Shown: piece after piece, positions 10,501 to 23,117 of the stretch | Numbering within the stretch: the stretch's first letter is position 1 | How the letters are laid out: each line of letters opens with the position of its first letter | Assembly: GCA_947044405.1 (NCBI GenBank) | Contig: CAMRHE010000504.1 | Span: forward strand, 483,001 to 547,000 | Direction of reading: 5' to 3' | Origin: Leptodactylus fallax | Taxonomy: Eukaryota; Chordata; Amphibia; Anura; Leptodactylidae | DNA length: 64,000 nucleotides | The notes under the pieces: model-generated | Database searches by the model: none | Seen by the model: only the letters and a program-made list of their open reading frames with translations | Told to the model about the DNA's origin: nothing | Position numbers and translations under genes: made by a program

Positions 10501-12705
10501 ACTCAGGATCAGTACAGGATAAGTAATGTAATGTATGTACACAGTGACTGTACCAGCAGAACAGTGAGCGCAGCTCTGGAGTATAATACAGGATGTAACT
10601 CAGGATCAGTACAGGATAAGTAATGTAATGTATGTACACAGTGACTGCACCAGCAGAATAGTGAGCACAGCTCTGGAGTATAATACAGGATAAGTAATGT
10701 AATGTATGTACACAGTGACTGTACCAGCAGAATAGTGAGTGCAGCTCTGGAGTATCATACAGGATGTAACTCAGGATCAGTACAGGATAAGTAATGTAAT
10801 GTATGTACACAGTGACTGTACCAGCAGAATAGTGAGCGCAGCTCTGGAGTATAATACAGGATGTAACTCAGGATCAGTACAGGATAAGTAATGTAATGTA
10901 TGTACACAGTGACTGTACCAGCAGAATAGTGAGCGCAGCTCTGGAGTATAATACAGGATGTAACTCAGGATCAGTACAGGATAAGTAATGTAATGTATGT
11001 ACACAGTGACTGCACCAGCAGAATAGTGAGCGCAGCTCTGGAGTATAATACAGGATGTAACTCAGGATCAGTACAGGATAAGTAATGTAATGTATGTACA
11101 CAGTGACTGCACCAGTAGAATAGTGAGTGCAGCTCTGGAGTATAATACAGGATGTAACTCAGGATCAGTACAGGATAAGTAATGTAATGTATGTACACAG
11201 TGACTGTACCAGCAGAATAGTGAGCGCAGCTCTGGAGTATAATACAGGATGTAACTCAGGATCAGTACAGGATAAGTAATGTAATGTATGTACACAGTGA
11301 CTGCACCAGCAGAATAGTGAGCACAGCTCTGGAGTATAATACAGGATAAGTAATGTAATGTATGTACACAGTGACTGTACCAGCAGAATAGTGAGTGCAG
11401 CTCTGGAGTATAATACAGGATGTAACTCAGGATCAGTACAGGATAAGTAATGTAATGTATGTACACAGTGACTGTACCAGCAGAATAGTGAGCGCAGCTC
11501 TGGAGTATAATACAGGATGTAACTCAGGATCAGTACAGGATAAGTAATGTAATGTATGTACACAGTGACTGCACCAGCAGAATAGTGAGCGCAGCTCTGG
11601 AGTATAATACAGGATGTAACTCAGGATCAGTACAGGATAAGTAATGTAATGTATGTACACAGTGACTGCACCAGCAGAATAGTGAGCGCAGCTCTGGAGT
11701 ATAATACAGGATGTAACTCAGGATCAGTACAGGATAAGTAATGTAATGTATGTACACAGTGACTGCACCAGCAGAATAGTGAGTGCAGCTCTGGAGTATA
11801 ATACAGGATGTAACTCAGGATCAGTACAGGATAAGTAATGTAATGTATGTACACAGTGACTGTATCAGCAGAATAGTGAGCGCAGCTCTGGAGTATAATA
11901 CAGGATGTAACTCAGGATTAGTACAGGATAAGTAATGTAATGTATGTACACAGTGACTGTACCAGCAGAATAGTGAGCGCAGCTCTGGAGTATAATACAG
12001 GATGTAACTCAGGATCAGTACAGGATAAGTAATGTAATGTATGTACACAGTGACTGCACCAGCAGAATAGTGAGTGCAGCTCTGGAGTATAATACAGGAT
12101 GTAACTCAGGATCAGTACAGGATAAGTAATGTAATGTATGTACACAGTGACTGTACCAGCAGAATAGTGAGCGCAGCTCTGGAGCATAATACAGGATGTA
12201 ACTCAGGATCAGTACAGGATAAGTAATGTAATGTATGTACACAGTGACTGTACCAGCAGAATAGTGAGCGCAGCTCTGGAGTATAATACAGGATGTAACT
12301 CAGGATCAGTACAGGATAAGTAATGTAATGTATGTACACAGTGACTGTACCAGCAGAATAGTGAGTGCAGCTCTGGAGTATAATACAGGATGTAACTCAG
12401 GATCAGTACAGGATAAGTAATGTAATGTATGTACACAGTGACTGTACCAGCAGAATAGTGAGCGCAGCTCTGGAGTATAATACAGGATGTAACTCAGGAT
12501 CAGTACAGGATAAGTAATGTAATGTATGTACACAGTGACTGTACCAGCAGAATAGTGAGTGCAGCTCTGGAGTATAATACAGGATGTAACTCAGGATCAG
12601 TACAGGATAAGTAATGTAATGTATGTACACAGTGACTGTACCAGCAGAATAGTGAGTACAGCTCTGGAGTATAATACAGGATGTAACTCAGGATCAGTAC
12701 AGATA
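7576..12705 (+). repeat. 97-bp satellite, locus 1 (~54 copies)
   Basis: The unit contains GTAATGTAATGTATGTACAC, CAGTGACTGTACCAGCAG, AATAGTGAGCGCAGCTCTGG and ATGTAACTCAGGATCAG, for 97 bp in total. Variation is concentrated at a few sites, mainly CTGTACC/CTGCACC and GAGCGC/GAGTGC. Several units are 74 bp because 23 bp between two TACAGG direct repeats is missing (near 7642, 7918, 8187, 10687 and 11341). Longer duplications are visible: 268 bp near 7640-8000, 194 bp marked by GACTACACC at 9651 and 9845, and 656 bp covering 10580-11900. Non-repeat insertions lie near 8260-8282 and 10100-10132. Minus-strand open frames come from the repeat and are not genes. Confidence 0.97.
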
Positions 12706-14699
12706 AATCTATATGTAGAATAATTCTATTTTCAGAAACTAAACCTTCCTACTATTGTAGGTTGTTCACACTTTGGTTACGCCTCACACTTGGCTCCTAT
12801 GACATTATTCAGGTCTGGGCTTTGTTGTGCCTCGCACTTCATTGGTGTGATAAGTTCCAGTGAGTTGAGAAGCCTCATGAATATTGATCCACTTGTCTAT
12901 GTCCGTGTGTCCGGTGAACCACAGTGAACACCCCTTGACCTTCTTATAAAGACTCTGATGTCAGTGATCGGCGCGGTCAGGTCTGATCTACGACATCACT
13001 TCCTATACGATGAGATTGCTGTTAATGGATCCGGAGCCATTTTACAAGATACTTAATGAATTTTACTTTCCTCCTGTAACGGGTCCCCAGAGCCCTGACC
13101 TTTCTGTACAGAACTGACCAACCATCGCTTCGGCTTTCCACAGCCCCCCTGGGGTCCTCCGACATGCTGAGATGTGAGACGTGTTTCTGGCAGACTCCCC
13201 CACCCTGCACATCCTCACAAGCCACTGGGCTGCTGAATGAAATGTTTACCAGAACACTTCACTTATTACAGCCCCCTCCCCACGCGGACACAGCCTTAAA
13301 GGGAAATCGCACTTGTAGATAAAAATATGTCCTGACTTGACTTGGGAGCGAGAATATCATATATATATCTCAGTATACAGACCTGCTGTATATTCTACCT
13401 GTTAATTACTTAATTCTATTCTGCTTGTGTATGTGTCAGTCTTCACTGTAGTTCTGTCATTCAATTTATGAACCAGAAAGATCAGGATGAAAAGTTTTAT
13501 AGGTCCTACCCAGACGTGGATGGTGGAGGATGCTGAAAGAACTGATTTTAGGTGAGAGGCTATACCTAGTGAGATGGTTTTAGGGGGCGGCAAACTAGGC
13601 AATTGCCTAGAGCCACCATTTATGAGGTCGAAACCCCCAGAAGCAACCTCAATTTACCACTGGCCCCTGCACTACTGTAGACCACCAGGGAATACAGGTT
13701 GAACCCCTTTACTGCTTTAGATCACCGGCGATTTGACAGTTAACCCTTTCACTACCCTAGCGGAGGCTTCTCTCTGCATCTTGTGCTTTGCACAATGTAT
13801 AACACTGCGGCAATGGACAGTGCTGGCACCCCCTATAGGTATCGTATGTCACAAAGAGTCAGGCATTTCTAGCACGCATTCCTGAATCAGGTAGCTCAGG
13901 ATGAGCAGTGATCACAGGTTAATTTTGCAGTGCATGAAATTACGGTAGGACAAGTGAAATGAAATGCCCATAATAATCCATTGCATAAAATCCAGCCTGA
14001 TTATTCCTACCGGTAAGCCGGTCCGCCCCTGCGTCTGCCCATCAGGGTACAGCCCTGCACAATGTCTTCTGAGAAATGTACCGGCCCTTTAAATATCTAT
14101 TTATAGCCCTGAAAAAAACCCCTGACAACTGCAGAACACTGCAGCAGAATCAGGTCCAGCTGCAGATGGAGATTACCCAGCACAGGCAGCCGCACTGACC
14201 CATTGTAACGACAGCCCCAGCACAAAAGCTATTTAGTTGGAGCCCATGCAATCTCCGGTCTGTAGACGGGGCGGCCAGCTAACCTGTCCTCGGCTTGGAC
14301 GGCCGGTTCTGCTACACTGGACTGCGTCCCCCTGCAGCATAAGGAGATTAATCAATGTGGGGCGACATCTGTCAGACTATTGAGCTGCTCCGCGCCGTTA
14401 TCTGCTGCCTGCACTTGAGGCAAGCGTCTGTGTAATATTCAGCCTCATTATCTTCCTTTCTCCACACAGGCGCACAATGCGCAGGGATGTTAAGCTCGCC
14501 ACCAGCAGAGGGAATTGGCAGCTATCGAGTGCCGCTTGCCAACTCTCCTTGAACTTCACTGAGACTTCAGAATATTGTAATGGTCCCTGCACACTGGAGC
14601 GCCCGGCGATGTACGGGCAAGCGGGGGAAGAGCCATGCAAAGTGTATCCCTCCCATTATTTCAGAAGTCGAGAAAATGATGAGTTCAGTAGTACTAGTA
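12706..14699. other. Single-copy DNA, no gene seen
   Basis: A mixture of AT-rich and GC-rich sequence. 14150-14420 is relatively GC-rich with CpGs. 13420-13455 resembles 5530-5570 (old dispersed repeat). The frame 14477-14842 starts in unique sequence and runs into the repeat that follows; it shows no domain, and I do not call it. Confidence 0.4.
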
Positions 14700-15560
14700 T
14701 AATGCCTTCCAATAATTATGCCATACACTGCATAAATAATGCCGCCATTCAGTGCTCAAAGCAATGCCTAAATAATAGCGTATATAGAGTACACAAGTAT
14801 CATTCCCAATACCATAATAGTCACCTTAGAGAAGAAGCTTAGAGTAGATGACTTGACATGGGGAGGGGGGTGGTAGTGGGTTCTAAATGGTTCATATCCC
14901 AGGGCCTTTTCATGTCCCAGCATTCAAAAACATATCCCCCCCATCTCCATCCAGAAAACACAGCTTTAGCAGAGGGTTTGGCTTTGCTTCCATAATGCCT
15001 CCTAAATAACTCTGCTTTACCCTGTCTGCATACTAACGAAAAAGTGCCTAAATAATACCGCCATTCAGTTCCAAAGCAGTGCCTAAATAATACCGCCATT
15101 CAGTATCATAAAGTAGTGCCTAAATAATACATAATACCACCATTCAGTAACAAAGGGAGGGCCTAAATAATACCACCATTCAGTACCAAAAGGAGATGAC
15201 AAATAATACCACCATTCAGTACACATATACTAGTGCCAAAACCACAACCATCTCTTTGATATATTAGATAGAGTAGACTGCTTGGGGTTGGGTTGGTAGT
15301 GGCTCCTAAATATAGGCACACAACTATTAATGCCCACTTCGTTCTCTCTTTTTAGCAAAGGGTTTACTTATACTTCCAAAATGCTTCCAAAATCATACCG
15401 CCATCCAGTGCCAAAGGAGTGCCTAAATAATACCGCCATAAAGTACACCTGTAAGAGTGCCAGAACCATTACCCTAATAGAGAGGACGTTCAGAGTAGAC
15501 AGCTTGAAGTGTGGATGGGCTGGTCGAGGGTCTTATAGGGTTAAAGTCACAGGGCATGTT
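14700..15560 (+). repeat. Diverged ~37-bp repeat within a longer repeat
   Basis: The motif GCCTAAATAATACCGCCATT with CAGT and CCAAAG recurs at about 14740, 15047, 15083, 15117, 15160, 15205 and 15420. On a larger scale, segments beginning near AGAGTAGATGACTTG (14842), AGAGTAGACTGCTTGG (15270) and AGAGTAGACAGCTTGAAG (15494), each with a following GGTAGTGG- or GGTCGAGG-like piece, look like three diverged copies of a longer unit that contains the short repeat. Copies are well diverged, so the array is old. Confidence 0.6.
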
Positions 15561-16140
15561 CTGCTTCTGCTCTAGGCAGGCTCACTCAGCATGTTTTTAG
15601 CATGTTCAGCTCAATAGTATCAATAATTTGTCAAGTTGTGATATACTGAACAAGCACAACAAGTAATTTGTGCGGTATTTTTCACACCACTAGAGGAAAC
15701 TTGGCAGTTTTTCTATACACGATTGTACAGAAGATCTTCTTTTCCCTTGCTCTTCAGGAGTAGGTTTCCTTTTAACAGCACACCATGTGGACGGTCCCAG
15801 TATTACAAGTAAAACACATTCATAGTACCCTTGTAGTTATGACTAAGGCCTGCTGAGCCTAATGGTAAATACTGACACAATAGTGCACCTAGTGGTCACA
15901 GCTTGTCATTACTCTGACACATCTATCATGTTTGAGGTTTGATTGTTCTTATTACATTCCATGAATATTATTTTATTAATCATTTTCTGTGTTGTGATAT
16001 ATTGAGATAACTAGGTCAGACTTTGTCATTTTGCAGCACATATGAAAGTGATTTTCGCTCCTGAAAAGTAAGTATTGACAGCACTCCGTATGGCCAGTCC
16101 TGGTACTGCAAGTAAAACACATATCTATGATCTTAATAGG
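15561..16140 (+). repeat. Two diverged copies of a ~200-bp repeat
   Basis: 15630-15835 and 15985-16130 share GTTGTGATATA near their starts and, later, a matching segment with CAAGTAAAACACAT (about 15807 and 16108). The copies differ by substitutions and a deletion. The type of element is unknown. Confidence 0.45.
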
Positions 16141-17103
16141 AGACATTCTCATTACTTGGCGGTTCAAGCCATTCCCATCTGTAGATATTGAAGGCAGATA
16201 TATGTGACTATGTATCTTATCTGTTCCTCCAAGACCCCCAGACAAGGGGCACTTTACATCTAGGGCACACAATGAGAACAATAGCGTGCTTTGTGTTTAT
16301 TAAGGGGAGGGGGCTGGGGGGACCTTGTGCAGGGAGACATGATATTGAAAGCACATGTGCCTCCCAGAGACAGGCCGCTCTAGATTGACTCTGTCTACTT
16401 TATAGATCCCATTATCTTTTTATATAGCGTTGCGAGACAGAAGCCTTCTGTCAGATCCAGGGCTGATCCAGCACAGATGGGGACGCTGCTGCTCATTTAG
16501 TCTTCCACTTACAATCCCAGTTGGGCAGTGAAGGGACTGGAGTCATTTCTGGAGGTAATGATACAAGGATATTGCACTTATACTCCTGGCCCCAATGCAA
16601 CATTTGTAACGGGGTCCCTCACATACAATGTACCATTAACAATACTGGGGTCCCTCCTATAGCTACGTCCCTGGGTTATGGGTGGTCATAGAATCCCCCC
16701 CATGCTTGGGTGACCATCGATGTCCTCATCCCGGGGCTGGTCCTTCTCTGGCTGGAGAAAACAATTCGGAAAAACATTTCTGAGAAAGCCAAATAATGTT
16801 CTGCAAACAAGAGGGGATTTAATCTGCGGCCGATCTGTAGCCAGTTATTCCGGGCACCGCCAGCACTGAGGAGAAGAAGCTTAATGGTCCAAGAGAAGGA
16901 GCCAAGAACAGTTTTGTGTTGGTTCAGACGTTCCAGAAATTCAGTGTTTTTCACTAGAATCCTTACAAGTATCTGAAAAGATAAGGGGAGGGGTATATAG
17001 ATCTGGGGAGTGCGGGGGTAGCATATGTCATGGCAAGACACCAGTATTATAAATGGCACATGGTGGGTAAGGGTGGAGGGGGCAGCACTGTAACAGATTT
17101 TGC
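16141..17103. other. Single-copy DNA, no gene seen
   Basis: No repeat or exon recognised. Open frames that enter 17104 onward from here are extended only by the GATA array. Confidence 0.4.
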
Positions 17104-17124
17104 ATAGATACATAGATAGATATG

Positions 17125-17161
<37 letters not shown>

Positions 17162-17177
17162 TGAGAGAGATAGAGAG

Positions 17178-17209
<32 letters not shown>

Positions 17210-17741
17210 TGAGATAGATAGATATGAGTGGATAGATATGAGTAGATAGATAGATATGAGTAGATAGTAGATAGATATGAGATAGATAGATAGATATGAG
17301 ATAGATAGATAGATATGAGATAGATAGATATGAGATAGATAGATAGATAGATAGATATGAGATAGATAGATAGATATGAGATAGATATGAGATAGATAGA
17401 TATGAGATAGATAGATAGATAGATAGATAGATATGAGATAGATAGATAGATAGATATGAGATAGATAGATAGATATGAGATGGATAGATATGAGTAGATA
17501 GATAGATAGATAGATAGATAGATATGAGATAGATAGATAGATATGAGATAGATAGATAGATAGATAGATATGAGATAGATAGATAGATATGAGATAGATA
17601 GATAGATATGAGATAGATAGATATGAGATAGATAGATAGATAGATAGATAGATATGAGATAGATAGATAGATATGAGATAGATAGATAGATATGAGATAG
17701 ATAGATATGAGATAGATAGATAGATATGAGATAGATAGATA
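17104..17741 (+). repeat. GATA microsatellite with TATGAGATA spacers, array 1
   Basis: Runs of GATA are broken at short intervals by the module GATATGAGATA. The same interruption occurs in the array at 18020-19027 and, in reverse complement, in the two arrays near 45 kb, so all four belong to one family. The long open frames that read as Ile-Tyr-Leu-Ser on the minus strand are by-products of a 4-bp period without stops. Confidence 0.97.
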
Positions 17742-18019
17742 TTAGGTAAACCCAATGGGCCTTATTATAGTCTGTGGGGTCCGCAGGGAACTGCTGTTTT
17801 AGCTGACGGGCTCTGCTTTGTTCAGGTCCCTCAGCGGACTCAGATGATGGAGAGCCCGGTGCAAGTGTGGACCTAGCCATAGATTGACAGAGAAACAAAA
17901 ATTCTGACTGCACATCCCAATGTGAACAGGTGCCAACTATTATGCCAATATTACAAATGCAAACAATGCAGCAGCCTCTACACACAGCACCAGAACATAT
18001 AGAAAATAGAGACGGAAAT

Positions 18020-18082
18020 TAGATATGAGCTAGATAGATAGATAGATAGATAGATATGAGATAGATGGATAGGCGTAGATAG

Positions 18083-18124
<42 letters not shown>

Positions 18125-18225
18125 TGAGATAGATAGATAGATATGAGATTGAGATAGATAGATAGATATGAGATAGATAGATATTGATAGATAGATAGAT
18201 ATGAGATAGATAATGGATTGATATG

Positions 18226-18262
<37 letters not shown>

Positions 18263-18325
18263 TGAGATAGATAATGGATTGATATGAGATAGATAGATAG
18301 ATATGAGATAGATAGATAGATATGG

Positions 18326-18363
<38 letters not shown>

Positions 18364-18427
18364 TGAGATAGATAATGGATTGATATGAGATAGATATGAG
18401 ATAGATAGATAGATAGATAGATATGAG

Positions 18428-18465
<38 letters not shown>

Positions 18466-18533
18466 TGAGATAGATAATGGATTGATATGAGATAGATAGA
18501 TAGATATGAGATAGATAATGGATTGATTGGATG

Positions 18534-18566
<33 letters not shown>

Positions 18567-18907
18567 TGAGATAGATAGATATGAGATAGATAGATATGTA
18601 GATAGATAGATAGATAGATAGATATGAGATAGATAATGGATTGATATGAGATAGATATGAGATAGATAGATAGATAGATAGATATGAGATAGATAGATAG
18701 ATAGATAGAGAGATAGATATGAGATAGATAATGGATTGATATGAGATAGATAGATAGATATGAGATAGATAATGGATTGATATGGTAGATAGATAGATAG
18801 ATAGATAGATAGATATGAGATAGATAGATATGAGATAGATAGATATGAGATAGATAGATAGATAGATAGATATGAGATAGATAATGGATTGATATGAGAT
18901 AGATATG

Positions 18908-18948
<41 letters not shown>

Positions 18949-18972
18949 TGAGATAGATAATGGATTGATATG

Positions 18973-19017
<45 letters not shown>

Positions 19018-19027
19018 TGAGACAGAT
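18020..19027 (+). repeat. GATA microsatellite, array 2, with AATGGATTGAT variant
   Basis: As array 1, but with a second interruption, GATAATGGATTGATATGAG, present about ten times (for example near 18212, 18272, 18373, 18477, 18516, 18633, 18730, 18771, 18882 and 18959). This variant is absent from array 1 and from the arrays near 45 kb, so it spread inside this array by local amplification. Arrays 1 and 2 are separated by 278 bp of unique DNA. Confidence 0.97.
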
Positions 19028-19898
19028 GTAACTTTGGATACAGTATATCTTCACAATACGCTGACACTCCTGTATATGTATAAGCCTATTTGGCACGTAT
19101 GACCTGCGCTTCTATCACTATCACAGATACCTCGCTGTGCCTTTACTACACATCACACATTCAGCTCTGCTATGTTTGGATTTTTTTTTTCTATATTAAA
19201 ATGGATGATAAAAAGAAGTTTTTTTTTCTAGTCCTCGGCTCATAATTTTCTGAAGGACATGACATTTTCTCAGTCTATAAATGTCACCCTGTGATCCTTT
19301 GGACGGGGAATGAAAAGCTGAAGTGTATCAGGCTTCATACAATAAAAGCATTTTATCTGCCTTGACCACGCGGCCGCACGTAGAGCAGATACAAGTTGTT
19401 ATTATGTCTATTATTTGCCAGGACAATATGTTCTGTGTATCTGTCTTCTTGTGGAGCGATGTAAAGCTTTGTAATAATGTTATTGTACCTTTGTATGGCG
19501 ATACCCCGGGGGGATGTTGTAGCTGTCTGTTGCCTGAGGCAAAAAATAATGATCCCCCACCCCACCTCCACCTCCCTACAAATATAGATTATAACATATA
19601 ATATAGTACATATAGTATATGTAATGCCATGAGAGAGAGAAGCCCCACCCCTGAGTATTCTGGACACACCCTCTAAATTGCCCCTGACTTCATCCTCAAC
19701 CACACTTACAATACCCATAGCAATGCCCATAATGCCAACCTGATAATGGTGCCCAAGTAAGCTACTTATAATACCTCACTGTTCTGGTTAGCAGAATCTA
19801 AGGGTACTCCAAGGTATTAGGCAGAGCCCAATGATGGACTTGGCTGCTCAGGACCCAGGTTGCATCTGCAGAATAATGCATCAGAGTGCAGGTGCAGG
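19028..19898. other. Single-copy DNA, possible conserved element
   Basis: No gene. 19160-19510 is repeat-free and contains a NotI-like GCGGCCGC near 19370 and several CpGs. Confidence 0.35.
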
Positions 19899-19906
19899 CT
19901 AAGGAC

Positions 19907-20598
19907 AAGGGATTAGCTAACTGGTTCTTTAGCTAGGTTTGTTTCAAATTATTCAAAAAATTCAGGTTTGGCGAATCCAGAAATTTTTTGGGTTCACCAA
20001 CCATGAACCACTACTATACTCTAATGTCACAGCATTTGGCAATTCTTCAGAATCCTCTTCTAACCGGCCTCATGGATGACGTCAGAAGCCACTGGGTCCA
20101 ATCAGAGCCCTCAGTGGTCACATGGGATACGCCAGGGGTCAGCAACCTTCGGCCCTCCAGCTGCAGTGAAACTACAACTCCCAACATGCTCCATTTACTT
20201 CCTTGGGAGTTCCAAGACCAGCAGAGCAAGTATGCATGCTGGGAGTTGTAGTTCTACAACAGCTGGAGTGCCGAAGGTTGCCTACCCCTGGGATACGCCA
20301 TTATCATGAAGCTACTAGCATGTAAGCATTGTGACATGGTGTCCCCATGTGACCACGAAGGCCAAGATGTCATTGAAGTGGCAAAGGACTGAAGAGGATA
20401 CCGAGAGACCGCCGGATGCCACGACGAGGTGAGACTGTTTGTTGTGTTTCCTCACCTCCCCTGGTCCTCCATGTATTAAATTCCAGGTTCTGAAGTGACC
20501 CAAGAGTATAATAATATCAATAATAATAGGCCAAACAGCAGGTGAGTGAACCCACAAATATTTGGTTGAACAAATTCTGTGAGGTTCGTCCATCCCTA
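19907..20598. mobile_element. hAT-like non-autonomous element with nested insertion
   Basis: The 8-bp direct repeat CTAAGGAC stands at 19899-19906 and 20599-20606. The right end is CCATCCCTA and the left end AAGGGATTAG, a short inverted repeat with mismatches. An 8-bp target duplication is diagnostic of the hAT superfamily. Internal text such as GGTTTGTTTC and GAGGTTCGTCC resembles the elements at 47827-48040 and 3429-3682. No transposase is present. The element was later hit by a second hAT-like element at 20133-20290. Confidence 0.7.
20133..20290. mobile_element. Nested hAT-like MITE, 158 bp
   Basis: The 8-bp target duplication GGATACGC lies at 20125-20132 and 20291-20298. The terminal inverted repeats start CAGGGGTCAGCAACCTTCGG and, in reverse complement, CAGGGGTAGGCAACCTTCGG, with two mismatches in 20 bp. 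An inner inverted pair built on ACTACAACTCCCA and TGGGAGTTGTAGT makes the whole element foldable. This is a common amphibian-type hAT MITE without coding capacity. Confidence 0.85.
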
Positions 20599-20606
20599 CT
20601 AAGGAC

Positions 20607-21130
20607 CAATCCAGAACCTATGGTAGTCAGAAAGAGTACTACAACAACCAGGAGAGCAAAGACATAGCCACAATGAAAGCACAGGTCAGCAGTCAAGGTC
20701 ATAGTTGAGTCCACGAGGTGTCAGATAATGCCAAAGCCAAAATCAGTAAACCAGAAGATCAGCAGAGAACAGGGTGAGGAGATGGTGAGCCTAGAGAGGT
20801 CAGGTCAGAAGTCAAGGTCACGGTCAGGTCCAGGAATTGTCAGATAAAGCCAAATCAGCAAGTGAAAGGTTAACCAGGAGAGAATGTTAAAATCAGTAAA
20901 CTAGAAGATCTTTGGAAAATAGGGCGATGTCCTGGGAGTGAGTTCTAAGAACACAGAGCCTAGATACAAGGCGCAATCACAGGCAATGAATCAGGTCAGA
21001 TCAGTAGTTAAGGTCACAGTCGGGTCCAGGGATTGTCAGATAAAGCCAAATCATCAAGAGAGAGGTTAACCAGGAGAAAAAGTCAAAAACAGTCAACCAG
21101 AAGATCACCAGAGGACAGGTAACTCATCTG
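20607..21130 (+). repeat. Three diverged copies of a CAGGTCA-rich repeat
   Basis: GTCAGATAA with GCCAAA follows a GGTCCAGG-like segment at about 20720, 20839 and 21035, each with AACCAG or AAACCAGAAGATC downstream. The spacing is 119 and 196 bp. The text is rich in GGTCA/AGGTCA half sites. Type unknown; probably an old tandem expansion. Confidence 0.5.
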
Positions 21131-22719
21131 TGCTCCGGAAGATTTGACTGATTGGAGTTATATTAGATGCACCGGCCCTTTAAGCGACAGCAGGTACAGT
21201 CATTAAATGGCGCATCCCCCATTCTGTTTTAATCTTGCTGAATACGATGTAACATAATATATTATTTAATACATCCTTTTAATTTGGGAACAGAAGAAAA
21301 TGAGCTGTCTGGGAGGACGTTGCAGAGCTAAACTCTGCAGAGAATTCTCCGGAATAATTATACGGGACCCGCGGATTGCTCGACGCCGCTTTCTACATTC
21401 CTCACACATTTTATAAGGTGCAGTCATTACACTTTTAATATGCTGTGTAAAATTAATTATAATTAACTTTTCAATGGGAGAAGAGAAAACATAGTTGTAA
21501 TTAGATTTATTGCTTTGTTATAAATCCGCTCACCTTCCTATTTTCTTTAATCTGATTTTATGGGGCTCCGGCATCTTTAGCTGCCTCTACTAGTCTTCAA
21601 GATGCTTAAACAGGATCCATCCTAAAAAAAATGTAGCAATGATATGGCATTATTACACATTATATGAGACTTGAAAAACAAGACCACGTTCTTCCAGAAA
21701 TAGCGCCACTCTTGTACAGTGGTTGTGTGTGGTACTGCAGCTCAGGTCCATTTAAGTGATTACCAGATAGAATTTAAAGGGAACCTGTCGGTGATTTGGG
21801 AAACTAAACCACCCATAGATCCTTATGGATTGGGGGTTCAATGTCCTAAATCGCCCACTTATTTTGGAGTCCGCAGTCGCATTAAAAAAAAAAAAAAATC
21901 TTTATAGTTTCCAAATTTTATTTTTAGATGGAACATTAAAAGGGAATTTTGGTAACAAGAAGCTACCGCCTAGCCAAAGTACAACACTCACTTTTCTGAC
22001 CTGCCACACATTTAAACTGGGGTGCAAATGCCCCAGAAGTTGGACCCCTACCGATCAGCACTTCCTTTGCATAGAGGTAACTTCTTCTTACCGAAATAGC
22101 CTATTTAATAACATAAAGCAAAATCTGCTACAGCCCATCCCCTCCTCCATCCCGCCGGGGGCCATTTACAATATTGGGACCTTCTTTTATGACCTATGGG
22201 TGCCCTCAGACACCTGGGGCCCCTGCTAGGGATGCCCCACTTATTATATAACAGTCAAAGCAGAGGACACGTAAGTCTCGTGGCTTGAATGTTTTTCATG
22301 GAGATTTTTGGGTCTTGGCATAGATTGTGAGCACACGGAGGGTTTATTTTTACATACAGGAGAGTTTCCAATGACTTTCATTTGTTTTATTGATCCTCTC
22401 CTTGTGCCGTTCTATCTGGCCAGGAACCAATTTTAAAAGACTATTTTTGCAACCTTGTACGACACATAAAGTCTAATGATGGCTCCTAGCTGGAGGCTTC
22501 TGAGCTCCACCTGGGTCCACCACCGATAGTGAAGACAGTGTGTGACGGTGATATCCAACACCTATTGTATATATGTAAGAATAATTCAGCACAATAGAGA
22601 TGTAGCAGAACTAATTGTGCTATACTATAGAGATGTAGCAGAGATAAATGTATCATTGTGGTGGCCATACACATTAGATGACCATGTAAGTAGAATAATA
22701 CAGTACATATATATATATA
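21131..22719. other. Single-copy DNA with homeodomain-like motifs
   Basis: No gene is supported. 21220-21530 is repeat-free and has AATTAATTATAATTAAC and GTAATTAGATTTATTG, with CpGs kept at 21350-21390, a pattern often seen in conserved non-coding elements. A poly-A run lies at about 21884-21897. 22631-22682 is a pre-existing ~50-bp copy of the sequence on the other side of the Tc1 element (24373-24425). Confidence 0.4.
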
Positions 22720-22908
22720 CAGTCATATGAAAAAGTTTGGGCACCCCTATTAATCTTAATCATTTTTAGTTCTAAATATTTGGGTGTTTGCAACAGCCAT
22801 TTCAATTTGATATATCTAATAACTGATGGACACAGTAATATTTCAGGATTGAAATGAGGTTTATTGTACTAACAGAAAATGTGCAATATGCATTAAACCA
22901 AAATTTGA
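22720..22908 (+). repeat. Left terminal inverted repeat of the Tc1 element
   Basis: 189 bp identical to the reverse complement of 24178-24366. The similarity continues less perfectly to about 22933 (GCGGTGCAAAAATTTGGG against CCGGTGCAAAAGTATGGG). Long ends of about 200 bp are typical of the IR/DR type of Tc1 elements. Confidence 0.95.
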
Positions 22909-23117
22909 GCGGTGCAAAAATTTGGGTACCCTTATCATTTTATTGATTTGAATACTCCTAACTACTTTTTACTGACTTACTGAAGCACAAAATTGGTTTT
23001 GTAACCTCACTGAGCTTTGAACTTCATAGCCAGGTGTATCCAATCATGAGAAAAGGTATTTAAGGTGGCCAATTGCAAGTTGTTCTGCTATTTGAATCTC
23101 CTCTGAAGAGTGGCATC

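Noticed and set aside
7556..12630. Dozens of overlapping minus-strand frames of about 75 codons, also at 38159-39413
   Set aside because: They recur at 97-bp steps and shift frame with each unit (97 is not a multiple of 3), so they are satellite by-products rather than a gene family.
14477..14842. 121-codon frame
   Set aside because: Its second half lies in the diverged 37-bp repeat; the first half shows no domain.
17104..19027. GATA arrays as a sex-chromosome marker (Bkm-like)
   Set aside because: GATA repeats are enriched on some sex chromosomes but also occur on autosomes; nothing else here points to a sex chromosome.
16676..19096. Long open frames (up to about 370 codons) on the minus strand with Ile-Tyr-Leu-Ser repeats
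   Set aside because: They are the translation of the GATA microsatellite, which lacks stop codons; no start context, domain or gene structure.
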